Counted from the stretch's first letter, positions 24,821-33,864 are shown. The stretch is 64,000 nt of DNA from Halomarina litorea (GCF_024227715.1 NZ_CP100448.1:1633655-1697654); one strand, 5' to 3'. Translations and numbers: made by a program. The notes: generated by a model from the letters alone, not told the origin.

Positions 24821-25735
24821 ATGGAGAGGGGTTCGTTCGACGTCGCGTCGCTGCCCGGCGGGTTCGACCTGCAGGCCACCGTGGAGAGCGGCCAGACCTA
24901 CGTCTGGTCGCGCGAGGACGGCCGGATGTACGAGGACGACCTCGCCCACGGCGGGGACGCGTGGTACTACACGGTCCTCCCGGCGTCGATGACCGGCGGC
25001 GACCCCGCCGTCGTCCGTGCCCGTCAGCACGAGGGGACCGTCGAGTGGGAGTCGAGTGTCGACGCCCGCGATCACCTCGTCCGACTGCTCAGACTGGACG
25101 ACGACCTCGACGCCATCATGGCGTCGACGCCCGCCGACCCACTTCTGGAAGCGGCCTACGACGCCTACCGCGGGATGCGCCTCGTCCGCGACCCGCCGTT
25201 CGCCTCCCTCGTCTCATTTATCTGCTCGGCCCAGATGCGCGTCTCGCGCATCCACGGGATGCAGGAGCGTCTGGCCCGCGAGTACGGGGAACGGGTCGAG
25301 TTCGACGGGGGGACCTACCACGCCTTCCCCCGGCCCGAACAACTGGCCGAGGCGACGGAGGCGGACCTCAGAGACCTCTCGCTCGGCTACCGGGCCCCCT
25401 ACGTCGCCCGGACCGCCGAGATGGTCGCCACTGGCGAGGCCCGCCCCGAGGAGGCCGTCGGACTGGCGTACGAGGACGCCCGCGAGTACCTCACGCGGTT
25501 CGTCGGCGTCGGCGAGAAGGTGGCCGACTGCGTGCTGTTGTTCTCGCTCGACTACCTCGAAGCCGTCCCCCTCGACACGTGGATTCGGACGGCCATCGCG
25601 GAGTACTACCCCGAGTGCGACCGGGGGAACTACACCGACACCTCGCGGGCTATCCGCGAGGCGTTCGGCGGCGAGTACGCCGGCTACGCCCAGACGTACG
25701 TGTTCTTCTACCTGCGGACGGGCGGCGAGGCGTAG
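24821..25735 (+). CDS. 8-oxoguanine DNA glycosylase/lyase (Ogg1-like)
   Basis: This enzyme removes oxidised guanine from DNA in base-excision repair. The 304-residue protein has an OGG_N-like N-terminal domain (FDLQATVESGQTYVWSREDG). The HhH-GPD domain follows, with FICSAQMRVSRIHGMQERLA. The helix-hairpin-helix FVGVGEKVADCVLLFSLDYL carries the catalytic Lys233, and AVPLDTWI carries the conserved Asp252. The spacing matches eukaryotic/archaeal Ogg rather than MutY, as no Fe-S Cys cluster is present. It converges with the downstream dehydrogenase gene (stop codons abut). Confidence 0.92.
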   Translation: MERGSFDVASLPGGFDLQATVESGQTYVWSREDGRMYEDDLAHGGDAWYYTVLPASMTGGDPAVVRARQHEGTVEWESSVDARDHLVRLLRLDDDLDAIMASTPADPLLEAAYDAYRGMRLVRDPPFASLVSFICSAQMRVSRIHGMQERLAREYGERVEFDGGTYHAFPRPEQLAEATEADLRDLSLGYRAPYVARTAEMVATGEARPEEAVGLAYEDAREYLTRFVGVGEKVADCVLLFSLDYLEAVPLDTWIRTAIAEYYPECDRGNYTDTSRAIREAFGGEYAGYAQTYVFFYLRTGGEA

Positions 25736-26800
25736 TCACGGTTCGACCAGCACCTTCACCAGTTCACCCCGGGGGTCGAGCAGTGCCTCGAAGGCCTCCG
25801 GGGCCTCCTCGATGGGGACCCGGTCGGAGACGAGTGGGTCCGCCTGCAGTCGGCCGTCGGCGAGCATCCGGATGACGGCCCCGAACTCGCCAGTCCGCGC
25901 CTTCGGGCCCGCCTCGTAGCAGAACGCGCCCGTCAGCGTCCGCTCGGCCATCATCAGCAGGTTGGGCTGGAAGGAGACGCTCCCCTCGAAGACACTCACG
26001 ACGGTCACGTTGCCGCGCTTCTTCGTGGCCCTGACGGCGTCCACGAACGAGGGTTCGACGCCCGCCGCCTCGAAGGAGACGTCCACGCCGCCGCCCGTCG
26101 CCCCCTTCACTGCCCGGAGGACGCGTTCGCTCGACGGGTCGACGACTGTCGCCCCGAGGCTCTCCGCCACCTCTCGGCGGCCCGCCCGGGGTTCGGAGAC
26201 GAACACCTCGCTCGCGCCGCCCTCCAGGAGCACCTGCACCACACCCAGCCCGATGGGGCCGGCCCCGAAGACGGCGGCGCTGTCGCCCGGTTCGAACGCC
26301 GAGCGACGGACCGCGTGGAGCGAGACCGCGAGGGGTTCGACCAGCGCCGCGTCCGCGACCGGGAGGCCCTCGGGGAGGGGAACGACCGTCGACTTGGGGA
26401 CGACGACCGACTCGGCCATCCCACCCCGCGAGTGGAGGCCGAAGGCGACGAAGCGGTCACAGAGAGCGTACTGCCCGTCGGCGCAGTAGCGGCACTCCCC
26501 GCAGGCGGTGCCCGGGCAGACCGTGACGGGGTCGCCGGGGGCGAACTCCTCGACCGTCTCGCCCACCTCGCGCACCCGACCGGCGAACTCGTGGCCGACG
26601 ACGAGGGGTGCCCGCTCCCCGGAGGCGTGGTGCGGTTCGTCGGTCGGTATCGTGATGGGTCCCTCGGCGTACTCGTGGAGGTCCGACCCGCAGATGCCGC
26701 AGGCGGCGACGTCGACGCGGACGTCCCCCGGTCCGACCGAGCGTTCGGAGACATCCTCGACGCGGACGTCCCGCCTCCCGTGGTAGACAACGGCGCGCAT
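25736..26800 (-). CDS. Zinc-dependent medium-chain alcohol/polyol dehydrogenase
   Basis: This 354-residue MDR enzyme has catalytic zinc residues in ACGICGSDLHEY (Cys near 38) and VVGHEFAGRV (His-Glu near 72). The four-Cys structural zinc lobe CPGTACGECRYCADGQYALC (residues ~98-117) is present, as is the Rossmann motif VFGAGPIGLGVVQVLLEGGA. It resembles the 2,3-butanediol/sorbitol/threonine dehydrogenase branch. The acceptor in the cofactor loop (VFVSEPRAGRR) is Glu, favouring NAD. The substrate is not determined. The start is the ATG at 26800. Confidence 0.88.
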   Translation of the reverse strand: MRAVVYHGRRDVRVEDVSERSVGPGDVRVDVAACGICGSDLHEYAEGPITIPTDEPHHASGERAPLVVGHEFAGRVREVGETVEEFAPGDPVTVCPGTACGECRYCADGQYALCDRFVAFGLHSRGGMAESVVVPKSTVVPLPEGLPVADAALVEPLAVSLHAVRRSAFEPGDSAAVFGAGPIGLGVVQVLLEGGASEVFVSEPRAGRREVAESLGATVVDPSSERVLRAVKGATGGGVDVSFEAAGVEPSFVDAVRATKKRGNVTVVSVFEGSVSFQPNLLMMAERTLTGAFCYEAGPKARTGEFGAVIRMLADGRLQADPLVSDRVPIEEAPEAFEALLDPRGELVKVLVEP

Positions 26801-26893
26801 GGTCCGACCGGGCGGGCGGGTACCAAAGCAGTACCGCTCCCGGGCACCCTCGCCGGCCACCGTTTTTTGAGGCTGGTCACCCACACCGGTGGT

Positions 26894-27190
26894 ATGGACG
26901 ACTTCGAGTCGGACGGTGGTCGGGTCCGCGCGCACGTCTTCGTGGCCGGGCGGGTACAGGGCGTCTTCTTCCGGGACAGCACGCGGGAACAGGCCGAGTC
27001 CCGCGGTGTCGACGGCTGGATCCGAAACCTCGACGACGGGCGCGTCGAGGCGGCCTTCGAGGGGCACGAGAAGGACGTCGAGTCCCTCGTCGAGTGGTGC
27101 CACGAGGGGAGCGACCGGGCGAAGGTCCGCAACGTGAGCGTCGAGTACGAGGACCCCGAGGGCGAGGAGGGGTTCCGGGTGCGGCGGTGA
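26894..27190 (+). CDS. acyP: Acylphosphatase
   Basis: It hydrolyses carboxyl-phosphate bonds such as acetyl phosphate. The 98-residue protein shows both signatures: HVFVAGRVQGVFFRDSTREQ, with the phosphate-binding Arg27, and GWIRNLDDGRVEAAFEG, with Asn45. It starts at ATG 26894, with eight extra acidic N-terminal residues compared with the ~90-residue family. It overlaps the following IMPase-like gene by 4 bp, so the two are probably co-translated. Confidence 0.95.
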   Translation: MDDFESDGGRVRAHVFVAGRVQGVFFRDSTREQAESRGVDGWIRNLDDGRVEAAFEGHEKDVESLVEWCHEGSDRAKVRNVSVEYEDPEGEEGFRVRR

Positions 27191-28041
27191 GCGGGGGGCT
27201 CACGGTCCCGGACGGGGCAATCGCGGTGGCCCGCGACGCGGTCCGGGCGGCCGGGGACGAACTCGAACCCCTCCACGCCGCCCTCGCCGACGGGCGGGCC
27301 GAGTCGCCGGGGGCCGTCGCGAGCGAGGCGGCCGACGCCGCCGAGCAGCGTCTCCTCGAACACCTCGACGACCGTCTCCCCGCCCACGCCGTCCGCACCC
27401 GCGAGGACGTGGTCCGGGCGGGCGGGAGAGGGACCGACGGCCCTCGGTACGAGTGGCACCTCGACCCCCTCGACGGGGCCGACGGGTTCGCCGCCGGGAC
27501 CGACGGCTACGCCGTCTCCGCGGCGCTCTACGACCGGGAGACGCCCGTCCTCGGCGTCGTCTACCACCCGCCGACCGCGGCGCTCTACCGAGGGACGGAC
27601 GACGACGGGGCGTACCGGAACGGCGATCCCCTGTCCGGCCCGACGACGGAGCGACTCGCCGACGCGGCGGTCGTCGCGGGCTACGACCGGGGCGGGTCGT
27701 TCCTCCGGGGCCTCGCGGACGAGGTGGGCGAACGGCGGCGGTGTAGTTCCGCCGCCCTCAACCTCTGCCGACTGGCGGCGGGGGAGGTGGACGCCGTCTG
27801 GGAGTTCGACACCTACCCGTGGGACGTGGCCGCGGGCGTCGTCGTCGCCCGCGGCGCGGGGGCGACGGTGACCGACGAACACGGCGAGCGCTTCGACCCC
27901 GGCACGGAACCAGAGGGCGGGCGACCGATGCTCGCGGCGGGGCCCCTCCACGGGGACCTCCTCGCCCACGCGTGGGCGGCTACCCCGTCGAGCGACGACC
28001 GAAGACGAACACGAGGACCGCGGTCAGGAGGGCGCCCGTGA
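27187..28041 (+). CDS. Inositol monophosphatase family protein
   Basis: The 284-residue protein starts at GTG 27187, overlapping the acylphosphatase stop (GTGA). The metal-binding motif WHLDPLDGADGFAAGTDGYA is near residue 90, and the C-terminal YPWDVAAGVVVARGAGATVT is near residue 213. Both are typical of IMPase/FBPase/PAPase enzymes. The first metal-site Glu motif (GEE) is not obvious; TREDVVRAGG occupies that place, so the active site may be altered. Its last 62 bp overlap the 3' end of the antisense pentapeptide gene. Confidence 0.85.
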   Translation: MSGGLTVPDGAIAVARDAVRAAGDELEPLHAALADGRAESPGAVASEAADAAEQRLLEHLDDRLPAHAVRTREDVVRAGGRGTDGPRYEWHLDPLDGADGFAAGTDGYAVSAALYDRETPVLGVVYHPPTAALYRGTDDDGAYRNGDPLSGPTTERLADAAVVAGYDRGGSFLRGLADEVGERRRCSSAALNLCRLAAGEVDAVWEFDTYPWDVAAGVVVARGAGATVTDEHGERFDPGTEPEGGRPMLAAGPLHGDLLAHAWAATPSSDDRRRTRGPRSGGRP

Positions 28042-29338
28042 GCGCCTCCATCGCGGAGAGCCACCGGCCCGTCGTGCCGAGCGAGGGGTCCGGGAGCGGC
28101 GTGACGAACGACGCGAGGCTGGCGTAGGCCGCCTCCGACAGGGGACCGGGGTAGAGGAGCGCGGCCGCGAACACGACGGCGGCGGAGACGGCGACCACCC
28201 GGAGCGGTCGCTCGCCGTACCCCATCACCGCCCCGGCGACGGCGCTCCCCGCCCAGCGCGCGTAGTTGCCCTGTCGGCGGTGCTGGCGGCGGCGGAGGTC
28301 CTTCCGCCGGACGTAGGCGGTACGGGCCTGCTCCACGAGGGCGTTCTCCCGCGAGAGGCGCTCGATGGTCCGGTTCGTCCAGACGAGTTCGTCGAGCGGG
28401 TCGTCGTCTGCCCCCGTGGGTCGGGGGGCGTCGAGGACCGTCCCGCGGTTGACCTTCACGTCGGCGAAGACCCCGCCGTACAGCACCGCACGGGAGAGGT
28501 CGGCGTCGAACAGGTTCGTGCGGACGAACTCCGCCCGTTCGAGCGTCGCACCGCGCAGGTCGGCCCCTTCGAGGGTCGCGTCGGTCAGGTCGGCGTCCGA
28601 GAGGTCCGCCCCCGACAGGTGCGCGTGTCGGAGGTTCGCGCCGGAGAGGTCCGCCCCGCGCAGGTCGGCGTCCCGCAGGTCCGCCTCGTAGAGGTCCGCC
28701 CCCCGCACGTCGGCGCTCCCGAGGTCCGCGGCCACCGCGTCCGCCCGCCGCAGGTTCCCCCCGGAGAGGTCGGTCCGACGGAACGTCGCGGCCTCCAGTC
28801 GCGCGCTCAGGAGCGTCGCGTCCGAGAGGTCCGCGCCCGAGGCGTTCGCGTCGGTGAGGTCCGCCCGGACGAGACTCGGCGCGGACGCGGCGGCGAACCG
28901 CAGGTCCGCCCCCGAGAGGTCGGCGTGGCGCAGTCGTGCCGCCGAGAGGTCCGCGTGGAGGAGCGTCGCCCCCGCCAGCGTGGCGTCTCGGAGGTCGGCC
29001 CCGGACAGGTCGGCGTGGTCGAGCGTCGCGTCCGAGAGATCGGCCCCCCGGAGACACCCGCTCTCGACGGTCGTAGAGAGCGTCGCCCCGGCGAGGTCCG
29101 CACGCGCCAGCGAACATCCGTCGATGGGGAGCGAGTCGAGGTCCTCGCCGCGGAGGACGGCGTCGTCGAGTCGGTCGTCCGACTGGTCGAGCGCGCTCGC
29201 GTAGTCGTCGAGCGCCCCCGTCGCGTGCCAGCGACACCGCTCGCGGCCGGCCGCGACGGGCCGCCAGCAACACCACCCGCCGCGTCCGACGGGGAGTTCC
29301 GCCGTCCACACCACGTGCCCACAGACGTCCCCGGCCAT
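27980..29338 (-). CDS. Pentapeptide-repeat membrane protein with a degenerate ion-channel-like C-terminus
   Basis: The 452-residue protein starts with a Trp/Cys-rich segment (CGHVVWTAELPVGRGGWCCW). About 45 A(D/N)L-x-x pentapeptide repeats follow (roughly residues 55-310, such as ADLSGADLRDATLAGATLL), which should form a quadrilateral beta helix. A basic linker (VRRKDLRRRQHRRQGNYARW) precedes two hydrophobic helices, and the chain ends VTPLPDPSLGTTGRWLSAME and LLTAVLVFVFGRRS. The helix-loop-helix-RR layout resembles Ion_trans_2 pores, but no T-x-G-Y-G-like selectivity filter is present. Transport function is uncertain. Confidence 0.85.
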   Translation of the reverse strand: MAGDVCGHVVWTAELPVGRGGWCCWRPVAAGRERCRWHATGALDDYASALDQSDDRLDDAVLRGEDLDSLPIDGCSLARADLAGATLSTTVESGCLRGADLSDATLDHADLSGADLRDATLAGATLLHADLSAARLRHADLSGADLRFAAASAPSLVRADLTDANASGADLSDATLLSARLEAATFRRTDLSGGNLRRADAVAADLGSADVRGADLYEADLRDADLRGADLSGANLRHAHLSGADLSDADLTDATLEGADLRGATLERAEFVRTNLFDADLSRAVLYGGVFADVKVNRGTVLDAPRPTGADDDPLDELVWTNRTIERLSRENALVEQARTAYVRRKDLRRRQHRRQGNYARWAGSAVAGAVMGYGERPLRVVAVSAAVVFAAALLYPGPLSEAAYASLASFVTPLPDPSLGTTGRWLSAMEALTGALLTAVLVFVFGRRSTG

Positions 29339-29438
29339 GTGCCTCTCGTGGCGGCTTCGTTCATAAAACCCGACCTATCGCCGGGGCGCGGTGGAAGGGA
29401 ACCGTACTTGTCGCGCGCGCCCGCGCCTCCCCACGAAC

Positions 29439-30677
29439 GTGTCACGTCAGTCCGCCACGCCCGACGAGTCCCCTCGCCCCCCCACCGACGGCGTCCAGTA
29501 CGCGCTCCTCGCCCTCGGGAGTGCCGCCTACCTCTGTCTGACGTTCACGTGGTTCTCCCTGCCCGCCTTCCTCCCGACGGTCATCGAGGACCTCGGCATC
29601 TCCAGTACGGCGGCGGGCGTCCTCGCCGGGGCCGTCCCCCTCACGTACGTCCCCGTCGCCCTCGTCAGCGGTCTCGTCATCGACCGCGTCGGGTCGCGCC
29701 GCGCCATCGGCCTCGGTCTGTTCGGGGCGGGCGTCGCCCACGCGCTCCGGGGGGTCGCGTCGGGGTTCCCCTCGATGCTCGCGTTCACGCTCCTGTTCGG
29801 CGTCTTCGCGACGGGCCTCACCTTCGGCCTCCCCAAACTCGTCTCCGAACTGTTCCCCGCCGAACGCACCAGCGGGCTCTCCTCGGTGTACGTCGTCGGG
29901 TCGTACGTCGGGACGGCGAGCGCGTTCGCCGTCGGCCGCCCCGTTCTCGGTTCCCTCCTCGGCTGGCGCGACACCTTCCTCGTCGGCGGGGCGTTCGCGG
30001 CGGGCGTCGCCCTCTGCTGGCTCCTCGCGGTCCGCCTCGCGGACGGGGCGCGGTTCGACGGCGGTGACCCCCGCGAGTTCAGCCGGAGCGCCCTCCTCGC
30101 GGACGTGCGAGCCGTCGTCGCCAGCAGGCCCATGCGCCTGCTCGTCGTCGTCGGCACGATGTACCTCCTGCTCGTCCACGGCCTGCAGGGCTGGCTGACG
30201 GCGCTGCTGGAAGCCAGCGGGTTCGCCCCGGCGACGGCCGCCCGGACGACGAGCCTCCTCATCGTCGCCCAGATAGCGGGGGCGATGGTCGTTCCCGCCC
30301 TCGCCGACCGCTGGGACCGGCGGCGGGCCGCCGTCGTTCTCTCGGGTCTGCTCTGTCTCTCCGTGCTCGGCCTGCTGGAGAGTCGTTCGCTGGTCGTCAC
30401 GGGCGTCGTCGTGGTCACCGTCGGCGTCGGTCTCGGCGGGCTCTCGCCGCTGGTCCGGGCGCTCCCCGTGCGCTTCGACGACGTGGGACCGGGACTGGCG
30501 GCGACGGCCGTCGGCCTCGTCTTCGCCGTCGGCGAGGCGGGCGGGTTCCTCGGCCCGTTCCTCGTGGGCGCGCTGGAGGACGCCACCGGGTCGTTCGTCC
30601 CCGGCGTCGTCATGTTCGGGGGCGCGGGGCTGGTCATCGCGCTTGCGGGCCTCGGACTGGTCGAGGTGGACGGGTGA
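29439..30677 (+). CDS. Major facilitator superfamily transporter
   Basis: The protein has 12 hydrophobic segments (about 412 residues from GTG 29439; an in-frame GTG at 29391 would add 16 residues). The MFS loop motif between helices 2 and 3 reads SGLVIDRVGSRRAIGLGLFG, and the second-half counterpart is VVPALADRWDRRRAAVVLSG. The first helix contains LCLTFTWFSLPAFLPTVIED. It resembles nitrate/cyanate-type (NarK/CynX) MFS members, but the substrate is not clear. It is divergent from the pentapeptide gene, with AT-rich CATAAAAC near 29363 in the shared spacer. Confidence 0.85.
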   Translation: MSRQSATPDESPRPPTDGVQYALLALGSAAYLCLTFTWFSLPAFLPTVIEDLGISSTAAGVLAGAVPLTYVPVALVSGLVIDRVGSRRAIGLGLFGAGVAHALRGVASGFPSMLAFTLLFGVFATGLTFGLPKLVSELFPAERTSGLSSVYVVGSYVGTASAFAVGRPVLGSLLGWRDTFLVGGAFAAGVALCWLLAVRLADGARFDGGDPREFSRSALLADVRAVVASRPMRLLVVVGTMYLLLVHGLQGWLTALLEASGFAPATAARTTSLLIVAQIAGAMVVPALADRWDRRRAAVVLSGLLCLSVLGLLESRSLVVTGVVVVTVGVGLGGLSPLVRALPVRFDDVGPGLAATAVGLVFAVGEAGGFLGPFLVGALEDATGSFVPGVVMFGGAGLVIALAGLGLVEVDG

Positions 30678-30740
30678 CTTGCCGCCGTCCCACCCCCGAA
30701 CGTATCTCCGATGGGGGGCCAAGAGAGCGGTAGAGACCCC

Positions 30741-31229
30741 ATGTCCTCCACCACCGAGCGCTACTGCCGGGCCTGCGGTGAGTCCGTCGCCCCCGACACC
30801 GACGTCTGCCCGCACTGCGGCGTCGGCACCCGGACCACCGACGTCGGGACGCCGATGGCGTACTGTCGGGACTGCGGCGAGGAGATACGGAGCGCGGCCG
30901 AGATATGTCCGCACTGCGGCGTCCGCCAGCAACCGGCCCCCGCCTCCTTCGGGTCCGTCGAGTCGGACCTCGAGTCGCTGTTCCGTCGGAACCGTGGAGT
31001 GGTCGCCGCCGTGGCGTCGTTCTTCTTCCCCGGTCTCGGCCAACTGCTCAACCGCGAGGTGGTGAAGGGACTGCTCGTGTTCGTCGGCTTCGTCGCCGCC
31101 TCCTTCTCCATCGTGTTCGGGGTGGGGCTGATACTCGCGCCCGCGGTGTTCGTCTACGGCGTCTACGACGCCTACCGGACCGGCAAGCGCCTGGAGACGG
31201 CCGCCGAGGGCGGAAGGCCGCACGCTTAA
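30741..31229 (+). CDS. Double zinc-ribbon membrane protein
   Basis: The 162-residue protein has two tandem zinc ribbons, YCRACGESVAPDTDVCPHCG and YCRDCGEEIRSAAEICPHCG (residues ~9-60). A linker and two to three hydrophobic segments follow (VVAAVASFFFPGLGQLLNRE, LLVFVGFVAASFSIVFGVGL, ILAPAVFVYGVYDAYRTG). The PGLGQL block is typical of TM2-like membrane proteins attached to zinc ribbons in archaea. The start is the second Met (30741). The function is unknown. The gap to nnr is 25 bp. Confidence 0.8.
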   Translation: MSSTTERYCRACGESVAPDTDVCPHCGVGTRTTDVGTPMAYCRDCGEEIRSAAEICPHCGVRQQPAPASFGSVESDLESLFRRNRGVVAAVASFFFPGLGQLLNREVVKGLLVFVGFVAASFSIVFGVGLILAPAVFVYGVYDAYRTGKRLETAAEGGRPHA

Positions 31230-31254
31230 CGCACCTCCGACCGAACGCCCGCCC

Positions 31255-32697
31255 ATGATTACGAGCGAGGAGATGGCGGTGGTCGACGAGAACGCCGCCG
31301 CGCTGGGCGTACCGAGGAAACAGCTGATGGAGTCCAGCGGCAACGCCGTCGCACGGCAGGTCTGCGCGCTGGCCGAACCGGACGCGAGTGTCGCCGTCGT
31401 CGTCGGACGCGGGAACAACGGCGGGGACGGTCTCGTCGCCGCCCGCTTCCTCGACGAGTTCGACGTGACCGTCCACCTCCTCGGACGCGCCGAGTCCATC
31501 TCGACGGCCATCTCGCGCGAGAACTGGGCGGCGCTCCAGTCGGCAGAGTACGACGCCCGCGAGGTGCGCGACTCGCGTGACCTCGACCTCGGGTCGCCCG
31601 ACGTCGTCGTGGACGCCATGCTCGGGACGGGCGTGACGGGCGACCCCCGGGAACCCGAGCGAAGCGCCGTCGAGGCCGTCAACGAGAGCGGCGCGGTCGT
31701 CGTGGCCGTGGACGTCCCCTCCGGCGTGGACGCCGACACGGGCGAGGCGGCCGACCCCGCCGTGGACGCCGACCACGTCGTCACCTTCCACGACGCGAAA
31801 CCGGGCCTCTCGGACCTCGACTGCGAGGTGACCGTCGCGGACATCGGCATCCCGCAGTTCGCCGAACGGGTCGTCGAGCGTGGCGACCTCCTGCGGGTCA
31901 CCACCGATCCCGGCGCGACGAAAGGGGACTCGGGACGCGTCTTCGTCATCGGCGGCGGCCCCTACACCGGCGCGCCCGCCCTCGCCGGACAGGGGGCGCT
32001 CCGGGGCGGGGCGGACCTCTCGTTCGTCGCGGTGCCCGACTCGGTGAGCACGCCGATTCAGAGCTACGCCGAGGACCTCATCGTCCAGCCCTACGAGGGC
32101 GACGTGCTGACGCCCGACCGGGTCGACGACCTCGTCGAGACGGCCGAGAGCCACGACGACGTGGTCGTCCTCGGTCCCGGCCTCGGCACGGCCGACGAGA
32201 CGCTGGCGGCCGTCGGCGACTTCCTCGAATCGTTCACCGGGCGCGCGGTGGTGGACGCGGACGCCCTGCAGGTCGTCCCGGACGTGGAGACGGACGCGAC
32301 GCTGGTCTGTACGCCCAACCGGAAGGAACTCGTCGACCTCGGCGGGCCGGAGGTCGATGACCTGCGCGAGCACGCGGACGAGGTAGAGCACCTCGCCGCC
32401 GACCTCGGACAGGTCGTCCTCGCGAAGGGGCCGACCGACGTGATCTCGGACGGCGAGCGAACGCGCGTCAACCGGGCGGGCACGCCCGGGATGGCCGTCG
32501 GCGGGACCGGCGACACCCTCGCGGGCGTCACCGCCGCCTTCCTCGCGACCCAAGAACCGTTCGACGCGGCCTGCATCGCCCCGTTCGTCAACGGGCGCGC
32601 CGCGGAACTGCTGGACGACGACGTGGGCGACGGCCTCCTCGCCTCCGACCTCCTCGACACCATCCCGCGGGTCGTCTGGGGTGACGACGATGCGTGA
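31255..32697 (+). CDS. nnr: Bifunctional NAD(P)H-hydrate epimerase / ADP-dependent dehydratase
   Basis: Nnr repairs hydrated NAD(P)H. The 480-residue protein joins a YjeF_N epimerase domain (residues ~1-210; VVVGRGNNGGDGLVAARFLD, DAMLGTGVTGDPREP) to a ribokinase-like dehydratase domain (~225-480; GGGPYTGAPALAGQGALRGG, VVLGPGLGTADETL, TPGMAVGGTGDTLAGVTAAF). The last motif includes the catalytic Asp. Both halves look complete. Its stop overlaps moaC by 8 bp. Confidence 0.95.
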   Translation: MITSEEMAVVDENAAALGVPRKQLMESSGNAVARQVCALAEPDASVAVVVGRGNNGGDGLVAARFLDEFDVTVHLLGRAESISTAISRENWAALQSAEYDAREVRDSRDLDLGSPDVVVDAMLGTGVTGDPREPERSAVEAVNESGAVVVAVDVPSGVDADTGEAADPAVDADHVVTFHDAKPGLSDLDCEVTVADIGIPQFAERVVERGDLLRVTTDPGATKGDSGRVFVIGGGPYTGAPALAGQGALRGGADLSFVAVPDSVSTPIQSYAEDLIVQPYEGDVLTPDRVDDLVETAESHDDVVVLGPGLGTADETLAAVGDFLESFTGRAVVDADALQVVPDVETDATLVCTPNRKELVDLGGPEVDDLREHADEVEHLAADLGQVVLAKGPTDVISDGERTRVNRAGTPGMAVGGTGDTLAGVTAAFLATQEPFDAACIAPFVNGRAAELLDDDVGDGLLASDLLDTIPRVVWGDDDA

Positions 32698-33214
32698 GGG
32701 GGAGTCGGGCGAGGAGGCGGGAGCCGAGTCGGGCGGCCGCGAGGACCTCACCCACACCGACGAGACGGGCAACGTCCAGATGGTCGACGTGGGCGACAAG
32801 CCCGACACCGCCCGGAGGGCGGTCGCACGCGGCGAGATTCGCCTCCGGGAGTCGACCGTCGCGGCCATCCGCGACGACGAGGTGGCGAAGGGCGACGTCC
32901 TCGCCACGGCCCGCGTCGGGGCGGTACAGGCCGTCAAGCACACGTGGGAGACCATCCCGATGTGCCACCAGATACCCATCTCGAACGTCGATACGAGCTT
33001 CGACCTGCGCGAGGACCGGGTCGTCCTCGAAGTCGGCGTGGAGACGACGGGCAAGACCGGATGCGAGATGGAGGCGCTGGAGGGCGTGACGACGGGGCTG
33101 AACGTCGTCTGGGACATGGTGAAGGCCGTCGAGAAGGACGAGGACGGCCAGTACCCGGCGACCCGAATCGAGGACGTCCGCGTCGTCTCGAAGGAGAAAC
33201 GCGAACTGGACTGA
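32690..33214 (+). CDS. moaC: Cyclic pyranopterin monophosphate synthase
   Basis: MoaC forms the pyranopterin intermediate of molybdenum-cofactor synthesis. The 174-residue protein has an acidic N-terminal extension of ~25 residues. The conserved blocks are MVDVGDKPDTARRAVARGEI, KHTWETIPMCHQIPISNVDT with the catalytic His/Cys region, and GKTGCEMEALEGVTTGLNVV then WDMVKAVEKDE. The ATG overlaps the nnr stop, so the genes are probably coupled, although the pathways are unrelated. Confidence 0.96.
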   Translation: MREGESGEEAGAESGGREDLTHTDETGNVQMVDVGDKPDTARRAVARGEIRLRESTVAAIRDDEVAKGDVLATARVGAVQAVKHTWETIPMCHQIPISNVDTSFDLREDRVVLEVGVETTGKTGCEMEALEGVTTGLNVVWDMVKAVEKDEDGQYPATRIEDVRVVSKEKRELD

Positions 33215-33234
33215 CGAACCGACAGACGGACGAA

Positions 33235-33822
33235 CTACTCGAACGCCCGCGCTCCGGCCTCCTGTACCGCTTCGCGGGTCAACTCCACGAACGCCCCGAG
33301 GTCGTGGTCCCGTTGCAGTTCCTCGCCGAGATCTGCCCCGAGACGACCGAGTGTGCGGTCCTCCGGCAGGTCGTCGCGTTCGCCGAGTCCGTCCCGAACC
33401 TCCGTCCAGCGCCCCTCGGCGGCCCGTTCGTCCTCCCCTCGCCACGGCGTCGGCCCGTCGGGGTACACCTCCCGGGCGAACCGGTCGGCGAAGGCCGTCG
33501 CGAGCAACCGTTGCCAGCGGAACGCCACGTCCACGCGTTCCGTGAACCACGCCGTCCCGTACAGGCGGGCCGTCTCGGGGGCGAGGGCCTCGTCCCACCC
33601 CGTCACGTCGCTGTTGAACCCGAGTTCGACCTCGCCGCCGGGGTAACAGGTGCCGGAGACCCCCGACCCGTCCGCGAGGACCGGTTCGTTGTCGGTCCAT
33701 CCGAGGGCGACGCGCAGGGTGCCGTCGAGGGGGCGGGCGCGTTCGCAGGCGTCGAGGGCGACGCCGACGATGGCGCGGGCCTCGCTCAGTTCGGCTTCGG
33801 TTGGGCGAACGTCGTAGCTCAC
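33235..33822 (-). CDS. Conserved hypothetical protein, weakly DUF2268-like
   Basis: The 195-residue protein has LRVALGWTDNEPVLADGSGV, SGTCYPGGEVELGFNSDVTG and a helical region (FRWQRLLATAFADRFAREVY). The order strand, GxV-SGxxYxP-like loop, then helices recalls DUF2268-type predicted Zn-peptidases. However, the expected HExxH helix is replaced by ARLYGTAWFTER, so it should not be a metallopeptidase. I am not certain of the family. It converges with moaC (20-bp gap). Confidence 0.6.
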   Translation of the reverse strand: MSYDVRPTEAELSEARAIVGVALDACERARPLDGTLRVALGWTDNEPVLADGSGVSGTCYPGGEVELGFNSDVTGWDEALAPETARLYGTAWFTERVDVAFRWQRLLATAFADRFAREVYPDGPTPWRGEDERAAEGRWTEVRDGLGERDDLPEDRTLGRLGADLGEELQRDHDLGAFVELTREAVQEAGARAFE

Positions 33823-33864
33823 ACCGGGGCGACGGGCCTCCGGGGGAAAAGCCCCACCCCGGCG

